NCBI GenBank assembly: GCA_001312405.1
Contig: BBDR01000006.1
Location: 185,463 to 249,462 of the forward strand
DNA: 64,000 bases
Reading direction: 5' to 3'
Source of the DNA: Clostridium sp. NkU-1
GTDB taxonomy: Bacteria > Bacillota_A > Clostridia > Lachnospirales > Lachnospiraceae
In this document: positions 26,688 to 36,141 of the stretch, in pieces
How positions within the stretch are numbered: the stretch's first letter is position 1
How the letters are laid out: each line of letters begins with the position of its first letter
Notes under the pieces: generated by a model
The model's input: the letters and a program-made list of their open reading frames with translations, nothing else
What the model was told of the DNA's origin: nothing
The model's database searches: none
Program-made: the position numbers and the translations under genes

Positions 26688-27963
26688 ATGGGAAAAAAAT
26701 AAACTTCATAAATTTATAGTAAGAGCGTTCTGGATCAGCCTGATCTTTTGCATCGGATTTTCCTGGTTTTATATGAAGCGGGTAATTCCCGATAAGTTGA
26801 ATATCGTTGCACAGGAAGAAGAGCAGTTTCATTTCTCCATGCCTTTTGATGTGACGCTCTATTCCGACAGCGAGGAAGTGGTATTAAATAACGGATCAAA
26901 TATTCCTTCCGATAATATCCACCTTCAGGTAAACCAGCCATTTTCCCTGTATTCGGAAAACCAGGGAAGCTATAAGCTGGGGCTGAAGCTCTTTGGATGG
27001 ATCCAGTTAAAGGACATACAGGTGAATGTAGTAGATACCAAATATGCCGTTCCTTGCGGCACTCCCATTGGAATCTACTTAAAATCTGACGGCATCATGG
27101 TGATTGGTACCGGAGATGTAACAAAAAAGGACGGAATGGTTGTGGAACCGGCTTTTGGGGTCCTGCAATCAGGTGATTACATTGAGGCTATTAATGGAAC
27201 CCCTTTAAAAGACAAGGAAACTCTGATGAATGAGCTTGGTAAGATCGGCTCCTCCGAAGCAGTGCTGAAAGTCAGGCGGAACGGAGACACCATTGATGTA
27301 AAAATGAATCCTACGGAAGCAGAAGACGGAACCTACAAGCTGGGAGTCTGGGTCAGGGATGACACTCAGGGAATTGGTACCATGACTTATGTGGATATGA
27401 ACGGACAGTTCGGCGCATTGGGCCATGGAATCAGTGACAGTGATACCGGTAATGTGGTCCAGATCACGGATGGAGCTCTTTACGAAACCGCGATTCTTGG
27501 AATTGAAAAGGGAACCTTTGGAAAGCCGGGAGTGATGAGCGGCATCATCTATTATGGACCAGGCTCCACTCTGGGAACCATTACCGCCAATACAGAAGAA
27601 GGAATATTTGGAAACGTAAATGAGAGATTTAAGCAGAATATGGGACAGGATGCCATTCCCATTGGTTACCGGCAGGATGTGAAGAAGGGAACAGCCTACA
27701 TCCGCAGCGATGTGTCAGGAAAGGTGCGGGATTATGAGATTGAGATCCAGCGTGTGGATTATTCCACCACCCATAAAAGCAAAGGAATGGTGATTAAGGT
27801 CACGGATCCCGACCTTTTGGCCCTGACCGGCGGAATCGTACAGGGAATGTCAGGAAGCCCGATTATGCAGGATGGAAAGCTGATAGGAGCCGTAACCCAT
27901 GTATTCATCCAGGACTCAACAAGAGGGTATGGGATATTTATCGAAAACATGATCAATCACTGA
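26688..27963 (+). CDS. spoIVB: SpoIVB serine peptidase (S55)
   Basis: A forespore signalling protease of about 425 aa that triggers pro-sigma-K processing via SpoIVFA. It has an N-terminal membrane anchor (FWISLIFCIGFSWFYMK), a PDZ domain around residues 120-210 (GDVTKKDGMVVEPAFGVLQSGD...INGTPLKDKETL), then the S55 peptidase domain. In the latter, GALGHGISDSDTG holds the catalytic His and GGIVQGMSGSPIMQDGKLIGAV the catalytic Ser near residue 386. The start ATG at 26688 has AAGGAGGT 7 nt upstream. A run of seven A just after it breaks the frame. Followed by spo0A as in all endospore formers. Confidence 0.95.
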
Positions 27964-27979
27964 TTTAAAAGCCAGGAAA

Positions 27980-28028
27980 GAAAAGAACAGAATCGTAAAT
28001 AGTTACGGCGCCGTTCTTTTCTTTTTTC
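27980..28028 (+). terminator. Terminator of spoIVB
   Basis: GAAAAGAAC (27980-27988) pairs with GTTCTTTTC (28013-28021), followed by TTTTTTC. Confidence 0.75.
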
Positions 28029-28265
28029 ACATTTTTGTATAAATAATAATAATTACAATGGATTTTAGAGAAAAAAATATTATTTTCAGAAGTTATTCAC
28101 AATAAATATACAGATATATTTTACTTAATAGTCGAAATGTAGTAATTTGAGTTACAGGAAAACCTTTATTTTATAAATTATGCTTTTCAAGGTAATTATA
28201 ATGTGATAATATAGGAATCGTGGGATGGAAAAATTAGGAATTTTTTTGCCGACAAGGAGTTTCAA

Positions 28266-28346
28266 TTTTCAACACCGTTGAAAAATAAAAGGGCCGGCAA
28301 GGCTTGGAACCGGGGTAGGGCTTTTCGACCTTTGACGCATCAAAGG
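28266..28346 (+). promoter_or_regulatory. Two perfect hairpins in the spo0A upstream region
   Basis: TTTTCAAC-ACC-GTTGAAAA (28266-28284) and CCTTTGA-CGCA-TCAAAGG (28329-28346). Between them is a GC-rich stretch with GGCCGG and CCGGGG. They lie upstream of the mapped-by-eye promoter, so they are more likely DNA operators or the tail of an unseen transcript than a spo0A leader. Confidence 0.4.
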
Positions 28347-28388
28347 AAAAAAAGGTGTTCCGGAAAATTACTTAAAAAGCAGATCCTA

Positions 28389-28396
28389 TTGTCGAA
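28389..28396 (+). promoter_or_regulatory. Spo0A box (0A box)
   Basis: TTGTCGAA exactly matches the core of the 0A box (TGTCGAA), about 25 nt before the -35 of the putative spo0A promoter. A weaker AGTCGAAA lies near 28132. Autoregulation of spo0A through 0A boxes is established in Bacillus and clostridia. Confidence 0.65.
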
Positions 28397-28414
28397 TAAT
28401 GCGATAGAATCCCA

Positions 28415-28444
28415 TTGCGGCATGAGCCAGGGCAAGACTATAAT
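28415..28444 (+). promoter_or_regulatory. Putative spo0A promoter
   Basis: TTGCGG (28415-28420), 18 nt, TATAAT (28439-28444), about 52 nt before the start codon. Confidence 0.5.
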
Positions 28445-28496
28445 GGCTTTACACTAGTTTTAATCTATTTTGAAGAATCAGAAGGAGAGTATCAAT

Positions 28497-29303
28497 ATGT
28501 CAGAAATTAGTATTGCGATTGCAGATGATAACCTGCAGACATTGAATCTGCTGAATGATATACTGGAGGGAGAGGAGGATTTTCACGTCGTTGGAAGAGC
28601 GGATAATGGCGAAGACGCTTATAACATGATCCTCAAAACGAATCCTGATGTTGTCTTATTGGATGTGATTATGCCGAGAATGGACGGAATATCGGCAATG
28701 GAGCGGGTGCGAGGAAATGGCGCGGTTACAAAGATTCCGTCGTTTATCATGGTCACAGCGGCAGGAAGCGAGAATATTACTGAAGATGCTTTCCGTATGG
28801 GGGCAAATTACTACATAATGAAACCGTTTAATAAGGACATTATCGTCGATAAGGTACGAAGGGTAGGACAGAGAAAGTCGAAGGCTCCCAGCCTTCAGGG
28901 GATGAAAAAAGTAAAACCCTATGTCAATAAAACGGAATACATGGAACAGAATCTGGAAAATGATGTAACCCAGATGCTACATGAAATAGGAATTCCGGCA
29001 CATATTAAGGGATATCAGTATTTGAGGGATGCCATTGTGATCTCCGTACAGGATCAGGAAATGCTTACCTCTGTCACAAAGATACTCTATCCATCCATTG
29101 CAAAGAAACATCAGACAACTCCCAGCAGAGTGGAACGGGCCATCCGTCATGCCATAGAGGTGGCCTGGAGCAGGGGAAAGATGGATACCATCAATGAATT
29201 GTTTGGATATACAGTAAGTACAGGCAAAGGTAAGCCTACAAATTCCGAATTTATTGCTTTAATTGCCGATAAGATAAGACTGGACTATAAAAAACTTTCC
29301 TAA
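28497..29303 (+). CDS. spo0A: Sporulation master regulator Spo0A
   Basis: A response regulator of 268 aa that commits cells to sporulation when phosphorylated. The receiver domain (1-125) has acidic pocket D10/D11, phospho-acceptor D56 in VVLLDVIMP and the Lys in YYIMKPF. A variable linker is followed by the C-terminal Spo0A DNA-binding domain with the recognition helix region [19 protein letters not shown] and [17 protein letters not shown] 28497 with GGAG upstream is chosen over an in-frame extension to 28470. Intact frame. Confidence 0.98.
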   Translation: MSEISIAIADDNLQTLNLLNDILEGEEDFHVVGRADNGEDAYNMILKTNPDVVLLDVIMPRMDGISAMERVRGNGAVTKIPSFIMVTAAGSENITEDAFRMGANYYIMKPFNKDIIVDKVRRVGQRKSKAPSLQGMKKVKPYVNKTEYMEQNLENDVTQMLHEIGIPAHIKGYQYLRDAIVISVQDQEMLTSVTKILYPSIAKKHQTTPSRVERAIRHAIEVAWSRGKMDTINELFGYTVSTGKGKPTNSEFIALIADKIRLDYKKLS

Positions 29304-29400
29304 TTTGTAAATTTTGATACTTCCTTATTTCCTTAAAATGCAGTATACTAAAAAGAAATCGGCAATACCCCTGAGGGAAAAGGATAAGGGAGGTTTTTGG

Positions 29401-30846
29401 ATGAAGAAGATATTATTCGTTGCATCAGAGGCAGTACCTTTTATTAAAACAGGAGGTCTCGCAGATGTTGTGGGGTCCCTTCCAAAGTGCTTCGATAAAG
29501 AGTATTTCGATGTAAGAGTCATGATTCCCAAATACCTGTGTATCAAGGAAGAACTGAGAAACCAGATGACCTATATTGATCACTTTTATATGGATTATCT
29601 GGGGCAGAACAGGTATGTGGGAATTCTTCAGTATGTTTATGACGGCATTACCTTTTACTTTATTGATAACGAAGAATATTATAACGGTTCCAGACCCTAT
29701 GGGGAATGGTACAATGATCTGGAAAAGTTCTGCTTCTTCTCCAGAGCGGCATTGTCGGCCCTTCCAGTTATCGGTTTCCAGCCGGATGTGGTTCACTGCC
29801 ATGACTGGCAGACGGCTCTTATTCCTGTTTTATTAAAGGACCGGTTTCATGATGGGGAGTTTTTCCGGAACATGAAATCAATCATTACCATTCACAATTT
29901 AAAGTTCCAGGGCGTATGGGATGTAAAGACCATACAGAAGCTTACCTGCCTGCCGGATTATTATTTTTCGCCGGATAAGCTGGAGGCTTATAAGGATGGC
30001 AATCTGTTAAAGGGCGGCATTGTTTACGCCGACGCCATTACAACGGTCAGCGATACCTATGCAGAAGAGATCAAGATGCCGTTTTACGGGGAAGGGCTGG
30101 ATGGCCTGATGCGTGCACGGGCAGGCAGCCTGCGGGGAATTGTCAATGGCATTGATTATGAGGAGTTTGATCCGGAAACTGATCAGTATATTGAAAAGAA
30201 TTATAATTTAAAGAATTTCCGCAAGGAAAAGGTGAAGAATAAGCAGGCTTTGCAGCAGGAGCTTGGACTGAATCAGGATGAGAAGAAGTTTATGATCGGT
30301 ATTGTTTCCAGACTGACAGACCAGAAAGGACTGGATCTGGTTCAGTGTGTGATCGATGAGCTGTGCAGCGATGATATTCAGCTTGTAGTCCTTGGAACCG
30401 GGGAAGAACGGTATGAGAATATGTTCCGCCATTATGCGTGGAAATATCAGGATAAGGTTTCCGCCAATATTTATTATTCGGAGGCAATGTCCCATAAGGT
30501 TTACGCCGCATGTGATGCGTTCCTTATGCCGTCCCTGTTTGAGCCATGCGGGCTGAGCCAGCTTATGGCTCTCCGGTACGGTACGGTACCAATCGTGCGG
30601 GAAACCGGCGGTTTAAAGGATACGGTTGAGCCGTATAATGAGTTTGAGAACCGGGGAACCGGCTTCTCCTTCTCCAATTATAACGCTCACGAGATGTTAG
30701 GAATCATCCGGTACGCGGAAGGAGTTTACTACGATAAGAAGCGTGAGTGGAACAAGATCATTGACCGCGCCATGGCAAAGGATTACTCATGGAAAACTTC
30801 AGCCATGAAATATCAGGAACTTTATGACTGGCTGATTGGCTATTAA
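29401..30846 (+). CDS. glgA: Glycogen synthase (ADP-glucose)
   Basis: A GT5 glycosyltransferase of about 481 aa that elongates alpha-1,4-glucan from ADP-glucose. N-terminal signature MKKILFVASEAVPFIKTGGLADVVG contains the KTGGL substrate loop. C-terminal GIVSRLTDQKGLDLV, then FEPCGLSQLMALRYGT (the E-x7-E-type catalytic region) and ETGGLKDTVEPYN. Intact frame and usual length. ATG 29401 follows GGGAGG. There are no other glg genes in the window, so it is separated from a glg operon. A TATACT (29344-29349) upstream could be its -10 element. Confidence 0.96.
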   Translation: MKKILFVASEAVPFIKTGGLADVVGSLPKCFDKEYFDVRVMIPKYLCIKEELRNQMTYIDHFYMDYLGQNRYVGILQYVYDGITFYFIDNEEYYNGSRPYGEWYNDLEKFCFFSRAALSALPVIGFQPDVVHCHDWQTALIPVLLKDRFHDGEFFRNMKSIITIHNLKFQGVWDVKTIQKLTCLPDYYFSPDKLEAYKDGNLLKGGIVYADAITTVSDTYAEEIKMPFYGEGLDGLMRARAGSLRGIVNGIDYEEFDPETDQYIEKNYNLKNFRKEKVKNKQALQQELGLNQDEKKFMIGIVSRLTDQKGLDLVQCVIDELCSDDIQLVVLGTGEERYENMFRHYAWKYQDKVSANIYYSEAMSHKVYAACDAFLMPSLFEPCGLSQLMALRYGTVPIVRETGGLKDTVEPYNEFENRGTGFSFSNYNAHEMLGIIRYAEGVYYDKKREWNKIIDRAMAKDYSWKTSAMKYQELYDWLIGY

Positions 30847-30853
30847 GCCGGCC

Positions 30854-31453
30854 ATGGATCAGGAAAGAAGCGTTAGAACAAGGATGGAAAACATGCATTT
30901 GACCCGGGAAGAAAAAGAAGAAGCAATCCGATGGGCAGAAGATCCTTCCTGGGTAGAACGGGAAGATTATTGTGAAGATACGGATTATATGGACTGTGTC
31001 AGGGACATTATAGAAAGTCCGGTATTTCAGTCCATGGACGATTATATGCAGCATGGAGACACTACCTGTAAAGCCCACTGCATTAAGGTATCCTATATGG
31101 GATACTGCATCTGCAGGAAAAGGGGCTGGGATTATAAGGCAGTCGCAAGAGCCGGTCTTCTTCACGACTTGTTTTTGTATGACTGGCATACTCATGCAAA
31201 GGAAACTGGGGAGCACTTTCATGGCTATACTCATCCCCGGACTGCATTAAATAATGCAGTAAAATATTTTGAACTTACAGAAAAAGAGAAAGATATGATT
31301 TTACGCCATATGTGGCCGCTGACACCCATCCCTCCCAAAAGTCTTGAGGGAATGGTGATTATTTATTCGGATAAATTTTGCGGTCTGATCGAAACAATGG
31401 CCAGGATCAAGCGTTGGATCTTATTTGGTTTTGGAAAGAAGAGCGCTGCATAA
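30854..31453 (+). CDS. HD-domain phosphohydrolase-like protein
   Basis: A 199-aa predicted metal-dependent phosphohydrolase. The HD signature is spread as CKAHCIKVSYMGYCICRKRG (first His), then AGLLHDLFLYDWH (HD pair) and a distal Asp in IIYSDKF. The substrate is unknown; relatives hydrolyse nucleotides. Start options: ATG 30854 right after glgA, without a good ribosome binding site, or ATG 30893, preceded by AAGGATGG. It precedes the DUF212 membrane protein by 13 nt, suggesting one transcript. Confidence 0.8.
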   Translation: MDQERSVRTRMENMHLTREEKEEAIRWAEDPSWVEREDYCEDTDYMDCVRDIIESPVFQSMDDYMQHGDTTCKAHCIKVSYMGYCICRKRGWDYKAVARAGLLHDLFLYDWHTHAKETGEHFHGYTHPRTALNNAVKYFELTEKEKDMILRHMWPLTPIPPKSLEGMVIIYSDKFCGLIETMARIKRWILFGFGKKSAA

Positions 31454-31466
31454 GACGGAGGAAACC

Positions 31467-31925
31467 ATGACATTTTGGGAAGATTTACTTGGGAATCAGG
31501 TTTTGATCACTGCAGTTGCCGGTTGGATGGTAGCACAGGTTTTAAAAACAATCATTGATCTGGCCCTTAACAAAAACTTTAATCCGGAGAGGCTTGTGGG
31601 ATCTGGGGGTATGCCCAGTTCCCATTCCTCAACGGTCTGTGCGCTGACGACCGCCGCCATATACCGCTATGGCGTCGGTTCTTTTGAGTTTGCGGTCTGC
31701 TTTGTCTTATCCATGGTGGTCATGTATGATGCCATGGGAGTGCGCAGGGAAACGGGCAAGCAGGCCAAGCTGTTAAACAGCATTCTGCTGGAAAATCCAT
31801 TTGAGCTTAGCGGGGAGATATTACAGGAAAGGCTTAAGGAATATGTGGGACATACTCCTCTCCAGGTGGCGGCAGGAGCAATTTTAGGAATCCTGCTTGC
31901 GCTTTTTATGGCTCAGTATTATTAG
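31467..31925 (+). CDS. Divergent PAP2-family (DUF212/YuiD) membrane protein
   Basis: A 152-aa integral membrane protein of the DUF212 divergent PAP2 family. Four to five hydrophobic helices surround the phosphatase-like motif GGMPSSHSSTVCAL and the downstream YDAMGVRRETGKQAKLLN. PAP2 enzymes remove phosphate from lipids or isoprenoid diphosphates; activity of this branch is unproven. The ATG at 31467 follows GGAGG. Intact frame. Confidence 0.88.
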   Translation: MTFWEDLLGNQVLITAVAGWMVAQVLKTIIDLALNKNFNPERLVGSGGMPSSHSSTVCALTTAAIYRYGVGSFEFAVCFVLSMVVMYDAMGVRRETGKQAKLLNSILLENPFELSGEILQERLKEYVGHTPLQVAAGAILGILLALFMAQYY

Positions 31926-32057
31926 TCTAATATCTGCGGATCCATTCCGGCATTTTAGATTTCCCCGGCAGCCGCCAGGGGAAGAAAGTTGACTTTAATT
32001 CGTTGCATCTACTGGAATAAAGAAGAAAGTTTTCTGGGAATCGTAAGAAAATAGTCC

Positions 32058-32086
32058 TTGATTTCTTAAGATATCCATATTATACT
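32058..32086 (+). promoter_or_regulatory. Sigma-A promoter before the PF06541 gene
   Basis: TTGATT (32058-32063), 17 nt, TATACT (32081-32086), 37 nt before the start codon. Confidence 0.6.
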
Positions 32087-32122
32087 TTAACAAGTTCAAA
32101 AATTGTTAAAATTGGAGGTAAA

Positions 32123-32686
32123 ATGGATATGTCAATTTATCATAGGATAAACTGTTTTTTTCCTATTCAGTTTTCTTGGATACCTTCTTGAATGTTCCGT
32201 ACTAAGCTATGAGAATAAGAGGCCTGTGCTGAATCGGGGATTTGGCCACGGACCTTTCTGCATCATCTATGGATTTGGCGCAACAGGAGCGATGATACTG
32301 CTTAAGCTTTAGCAGGCAATCCGGTTCATCTTTACTTTGCATCTATGGCTATGGCAACCTTTATGGAGCTTTTAACAGCTCATATGATGATAAAGCTGTT
32401 CGGTTCATTCTGGTGGGATTACAGCCGGAAGCTGTTTAATTACAAAGGGATCATCTGTCTGGAAAGCAGCATTGCATGGGGATTTTTGGGGATTTTCTAT
32501 TTCCGGTTCCTTAATGGATTTGTCAATCAGATGGCAGGAATGATTCCGGAGAATTTTGAACGGCTGGTGGCAATGAGCCTTTTGATTTTTTATTTGGCTG
32601 ATTTCATATACACCATGAGGCTGCAGCTTCGGGGTGATTGTGACGATGATGATACGTCTATGATCGGGCGTTTGAAAGTATATTAA
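32123..32686 (+). CDS. Putative ABC-transporter type IV permease (PF06541)
   Basis: A membrane protein of about 187 aa of the PF06541 family, of unknown transport role. After reassembly it reads FLFSFLGYLLECSV, then LNRGFGHGPFCIIYGFGA, FASMAMATFMELLTAHMM, FWWDYSRKLFNYKGIICLESSIAWG (GxxCLxxSxxWG is a family signature) and a C-terminal helix. Breaks occur in a T run near 32155-32161 (seven T for six) and near 32308 (AAGCTTTAG for AAGCCTTTAG). Start ATG at 32123 or 32129 behind GGAGG. There is no ATPase gene beside it. Confidence 0.78.
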
Positions 32687-32767
32687 TGAATGGCGGGATT
32701 CGATATGGGTCCCGCTTATTTGCTATTTTATACCATAAAGTCTTTAGGAGTGACATGGAGGTTAGAG

Positions 32768-33364
32768 ATGAATAAGATAGACAAGCTTGTGCTGGCGTCA
32801 GCTTCCCCAAGAAGGAGAGAGCTTCTGGCTCAGATCGGGATAACACCGGAGATCGAGCCCAGCACCATAGAGGAGATTATTACCACAGACGTTCCGGAGG
32901 AGGCAGTGATGGAGCTGTCCCGCCAAAAGGCGGAAGACGTCGCCAGCCGTCAGCAGGCAGGGACTTATGTCATTGGCGCGGACACCGTAGTCGCTGCTGG
33001 CGGTGAGATTCTGGGAAAGCCGGTCAGCCATGAGGACGCTTACCGGATGATTTCTTTGATTGAAGGAAAGACTCATCAGGTATACACAGGAGTCACCCTG
33101 GTGTATTGTGGAGATCATGGGAATAAGGTGAGGACATTTGTGGAAAAGACCGATGTTCATCTCTATCCAATGACTGGCGGGGAGATAAGAACCTATGCTG
33201 ACAGTGGGGAGCCTATGGACAAGGCCGGGGCCTATGGAATACAGGGAAAATTTGCAGCTTTTATTAAAGGGATTGACGGCGATTATAATAATGTAGTAGG
33301 ATTGCCTGTAGGACGTGTGTACCAGGAGATAAAGCAGATGTTTGAACAGGAGGGCAAGGAATGA
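32768..33364 (+). CDS. maf: Maf-family nucleoside triphosphate pyrophosphatase
   Basis: A 198-aa house-cleaning enzyme that hydrolyses modified or canonical dTTP/UTP to monophosphates; historically a septum formation inhibitor. Motifs: LASASPRRRELLAQIG at the N-terminus, YVIGADTVVAAGGEILGKP, the DAYRMI/SGKTHQVYTG-type loop, and YADSGEPMDKAGAYGIQG. ATG 32768 follows TGGAGG. The stop codon overlaps the next start (ATGA), so the genes are translationally coupled. Confidence 0.95.
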   Translation: MNKIDKLVLASASPRRRELLAQIGITPEIEPSTIEEIITTDVPEEAVMELSRQKAEDVASRQQAGTYVIGADTVVAAGGEILGKPVSHEDAYRMISLIEGKTHQVYTGVTLVYCGDHGNKVRTFVEKTDVHLYPMTGGEIRTYADSGEPMDKAGAYGIQGKFAAFIKGIDGDYNNVVGLPVGRVYQEIKQMFEQEGKE

Positions 33365-34143
33365 TTAAACTGATTGCATCGGATATTGACGGGACTCTTG
33401 TGCCGGATGGAGGCAATGAACTGAATCCTGAGCTGTATGATGTGATTTTAAAGCTGCGGGCAAAGGGAATCCAGTTTGCCGCTGCCAGCGGACGTCAGTG
33501 GCTCAGCATTGAATCCATATTTGAACCTATTAAGGAAAAGGTGTTCTATCTTTCGGATAACGGTGCTTATGTAGGCTTACATGGAAGGCGCTTATACATC
33601 AACCCCATTGAGCGTAAGACGGTTATGGATATGGTACAGGATGTACGGAATATGGATGGGCTTGATGTCCTGATCTGCGGACCTGATGTGATTTATACGG
33701 AGACAGACAATCAGGAATTTCTGGACTGGATGGTAAACGGCTACCGGTTTCATGTGAAGCAGGTGGAGGATTTGACCAGGGTGGAATCTGAATTTATCAA
33801 AGTTTCCGTGTACCGCAAGACAGATGTGGAGGCTCATACCAGAACCTTGAGGGAAAAGTATGGGGACCGCCTTAAGATGACCTTGGCAGGCGATATGTGG
33901 CTGGACTGTATGAGACCGGGAATTAACAAAGGACAGGCCGTAAAGCTTCTTCAGGAAAGCCTGGGAATCAAGCCGGAGGAGACCATGGCCTTTGGCGATC
34001 AGTTAAATGACATTGAGATGTTAAAGCAGGCGTATTACAGCTTTGCCGTAGGAAATGCCAGGGAAGAGGTAAAGGCCGCTGCCAGATTTCGGACGGACAC
34101 TAACGTAAATGATGGGGTCCTGAAAATACTGAAGCTGCTTTAA
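33361..34143 (+). CDS. Cof-type HAD phosphatase
   Basis: A 260-aa HAD-superfamily hydrolase of the Cof/C2b subfamily, dephosphorylating sugar phosphates or cofactors. Motif I is ASDIDGTLVPD (nucleophile Asp). Motif II Ser/Thr is in AAASGRQW, a Lys follows in FIKVSV, and motif IV is MAFGDQLNDIEML with GNAREEVKAAA at the end. The specific substrate is not inferable. The start overlaps the maf stop by 4 nt. Confidence 0.92.
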   Translation: MIKLIASDIDGTLVPDGGNELNPELYDVILKLRAKGIQFAAASGRQWLSIESIFEPIKEKVFYLSDNGAYVGLHGRRLYINPIERKTVMDMVQDVRNMDGLDVLICGPDVIYTETDNQEFLDWMVNGYRFHVKQVEDLTRVESEFIKVSVYRKTDVEAHTRTLREKYGDRLKMTLAGDMWLDCMRPGINKGQAVKLLQESLGIKPEETMAFGDQLNDIEMLKQAYYSFAVGNAREEVKAAARFRTDTNVNDGVLKILKLL

Positions 34144-34166
34144 GCAGCGTGAAAAGAGGGATGCTC

Positions 34167-35112
34167 ATGAAAGGTCAACTTAAGAGTGTGGGAAAAGTCC
34201 TTCTGGCTTCTGCAGCGGCAATCGTTTTGCTGTCCGGGTGCAGGGCTAATATCCCCCTTGTTTCTGAATCCTTTGAGACAAAGGCATATACGCTGCCCCA
34301 ATCCATGGTGATCGTAGCTACAGAGAGGAACCGGTATCAGCAGATTTATACAAACCAGATATGGGGAGTGGATTTGCCAGGCGGACAGACCTTTGAGACC
34401 TATCTGATAGATCAGGTGAAGGAATTTCTCCAGGAAATGAAGATGATGAATCTTCTGGCAAAGAACAAGGGAATCACCCTGACCAGCGCCGAAAAGGAAG
34501 AAGTCCGTAAGGCATCGGAAGAATATTTTTCTTCCCTGACAAAGGAAGATATCTCCTACATGGGAGCCACAGAAACGGATGTGCGTACTATGTATGAAGA
34601 ATATTATCTGTCCAATAAGGTTGTGGATGAACTGACAAAGGACATGAATCTGGAAATCAGCGACAGCGAAGCCAAGGTGATCCAGGTGGATCAGATCGTT
34701 ATGTCCGATGGGGCTGCAGCTTCTGATGTGCTTTTAAAGGCAGAAGCAGAGGGAGCCGATTTTTCCGCACTTGCCAGGGAATATTCGGAGAGTCCGGTCA
34801 CAACGAGAAATGTCGGCAGAGGGGAGAATCCAGGCCCCTATGAGGAAGCTGCCTTTTCTCTTTCAGCAGGCCAGATCAGTCAGGTGGTGGAGGATAACGG
34901 CAAATATTATATCATTCACTGCGTAAACGATTATGATGCAGATGCCACTCAGGAACGGAAAGCCGGGCTGTATCGGAAACGGAAAAGAGAGGCCTTTGAT
35001 CAAATCTATTCCCAGTTTAAAAAAAGAAAATCCGGTCACCTTCAGTAATGAGATATGGAAGGATGTAAAATTCTCCAAAGATGACAGGACAACTGCCACG
35101 AACTTTTTTTGA
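34167..35112 (+). CDS. Parvulin-type peptidyl-prolyl isomerase lipoprotein (PrsA-like)
   Basis: An extracytoplasmic foldase of about 314 aa tethered by lipid. Lipoprotein signal: KVLLASAAAIVLLSGC. A SurA-like N-terminal helical domain is followed by a rotamase segment from about residue 175 (VIQVDQIVMSD, ADFSALAREYSESP, GRGENPGPYEEAAFSLSAGQISQVVEDNGKYYIIHC). The frame breaks in the A run near 35019-35025. Reading on gives KENPVTFSNEIW and a stop at 35110-35112, the usual family tail. ATG 34167 is chosen because AGAGGGA lies upstream. Third gene after maf and the HAD phosphatase. Confidence 0.85.
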
Positions 35113-35169
35113 AATATATAAGAAGTATTTTTCTGACTAACCAAAGGGGAAGGATGGGGAAAACTACAG

Positions 35170-35403
35170 ATGAAACCGGAAGAATATGATAGAAAAAGAG
35201 GGCACAGCCGCAGGCGCAGAAGAAACCGGGGACGGGAGATCCTTGTGGGGTTTCTTAAGTTTCTTCTTGCCTTGTTTTTGCTGGTCTGTTTAACGGTAGG
35301 GGGCGTGTTTGGATACCGGTACTGGGAGGGGAATAAAACCTCTGAATCTCCTTTGGAAACCAGCAGGGAAGTGACGCGGGAAACCATGGGGGAATCGCAT
35401 TAA
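35170..35403 (+). CDS. Small basic single-pass membrane protein, unknown
   Basis: A 77-aa protein with an Arg/Lys-rich cytoplasmic N-terminus (RKRGHSRRRRRNRGREI), one transmembrane helix (about residues 27-48, FLKFLLALFLLVCLTVGGVF) and a polar, acidic outside tail. I do not recognise a family. ATG 35170 lies after an AGGATGGGG-like sequence with somewhat long spacing. A terminator follows, which supports it being a real gene. Confidence 0.55.
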   Translation: MKPEEYDRKRGHSRRRRRNRGREILVGFLKFLLALFLLVCLTVGGVFGYRYWEGNKTSESPLETSREVTRETMGESH

Positions 35404-35410
35404 ATGGGAA

Positions 35411-35452
35411 GGGGCTGTGTACTAAATAATTAGTGCACAGCCTCTTTGTTTT
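35411..35452 (+). terminator. Terminator (plus strand)
   Basis: GGGGCTGTG (35411-35419) pairs with CACAGCCTC, with an inner ACTAA/TTAGT stem, followed by TTTGTTTT. Confidence 0.8.
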
Positions 35453-35461
35453 GAAAAAATT

Positions 35462-35493
35462 CAGGAGCCAGGCTTTTCAAAGCCCGGCTCCTG
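35462..35493 (-). terminator. Terminator for the minus-strand MobB-like gene
   Basis: CAGGAGCC pairs with GGCTCCTG around an inner GGCTTT/AAAGCC stem. On the minus strand it is followed by AATTTTTTC, and it lies 7 nt past the gene end. It may also act on the plus strand (TTTCATTT). Confidence 0.75.
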
Positions 35494-35499
35494 TTTCAT

Positions 35500-36088
35500 T
35501 TATTTAATTCTGAAAAATATGGTTTCATTTTTTTGATATAACTGCCCATGAACAAAATCATCAAAGGAATCTTCATCTTGCGGAAGGATCACATCTGCAT
35601 ATTCCATCACTGCCTCTGCCGTAGGCTTTATACTGGAAGAAGCACTGCTTTCAATCATAGCAAAGAAAGCAGGTTCAGCTACCAGGCGTGCGCTGTTGGA
35701 TTCACATAGAACAAGAGCATTCTCCGGCATCAGTTTCAGGGCTTCCTCTAACGCCTCTCTCAAATTTTCCTTATAGGCCCGGATGAGATAAACTTCTTTT
35801 GCTCCGGCCTTTTTTTAGCAGCATGGTATCTTTTGTTCCGGTGCCGGTCTCCGGCGTTATGTCAAAGGAGCCTTTAACCCCATGGCAGATCCCGCAGCCC
35901 TGGCCTCCTCTGGGACATACATCCCCATGATTTCTTATGGTTATCAGCTTGAATGCAATAACCGGTATTTCATCTTTAAATGCATGGATAATCTGAAGAG
36001 CCAGGGTTGTTTTTCCGCTGTTCCGTCCCGTCGCTCCGATTAAAACCATGTGTCTGGCCTGCAGAAGAGTTGTGTTTTCTGTACTCAT
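35500..36088 (-). CDS. MobB-like P-loop GTPase (molybdopterin-guanine dinucleotide synthesis)
   Basis: A protein of about 196 aa related to MobB, the GTP-binding partner of MobA in Mo/W-bis-MGD cofactor synthesis. The P-loop is GATGRNSGKTTLALQ near residue 18. The segment DVCPRGGQGCGICHG contains a Cys cluster (three Cys within 12 residues) unusual for plain MobB, perhaps a metal site. The frame breaks in a run of eight A (plus-strand T run at about 35809-35816). The second half reads KKAGAKEVYLIRAYKENLREALEEAL to FRIK. The start ATG at 36088 has GGGAGT upstream. It is divergent from the formate operon it presumably serves. Confidence 0.7.
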
Positions 36089-36141
36089 ATTTACTCCCGT
36101 TTCGTAAATTTGCTGCACTTTTTTTAGTGAAATCAATATAA

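Larger units (their letters stand above)
27964..28496. other. 533-bp regulatory region between spoIVB and spo0A
   Basis: Holds the spoIVB terminator, an AT-rich stretch, two hairpin-forming repeats (28266-28284 and 28329-28346), an exact Spo0A box and a promoter, listed separately. No coding frame is seen. Confidence 0.6.
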
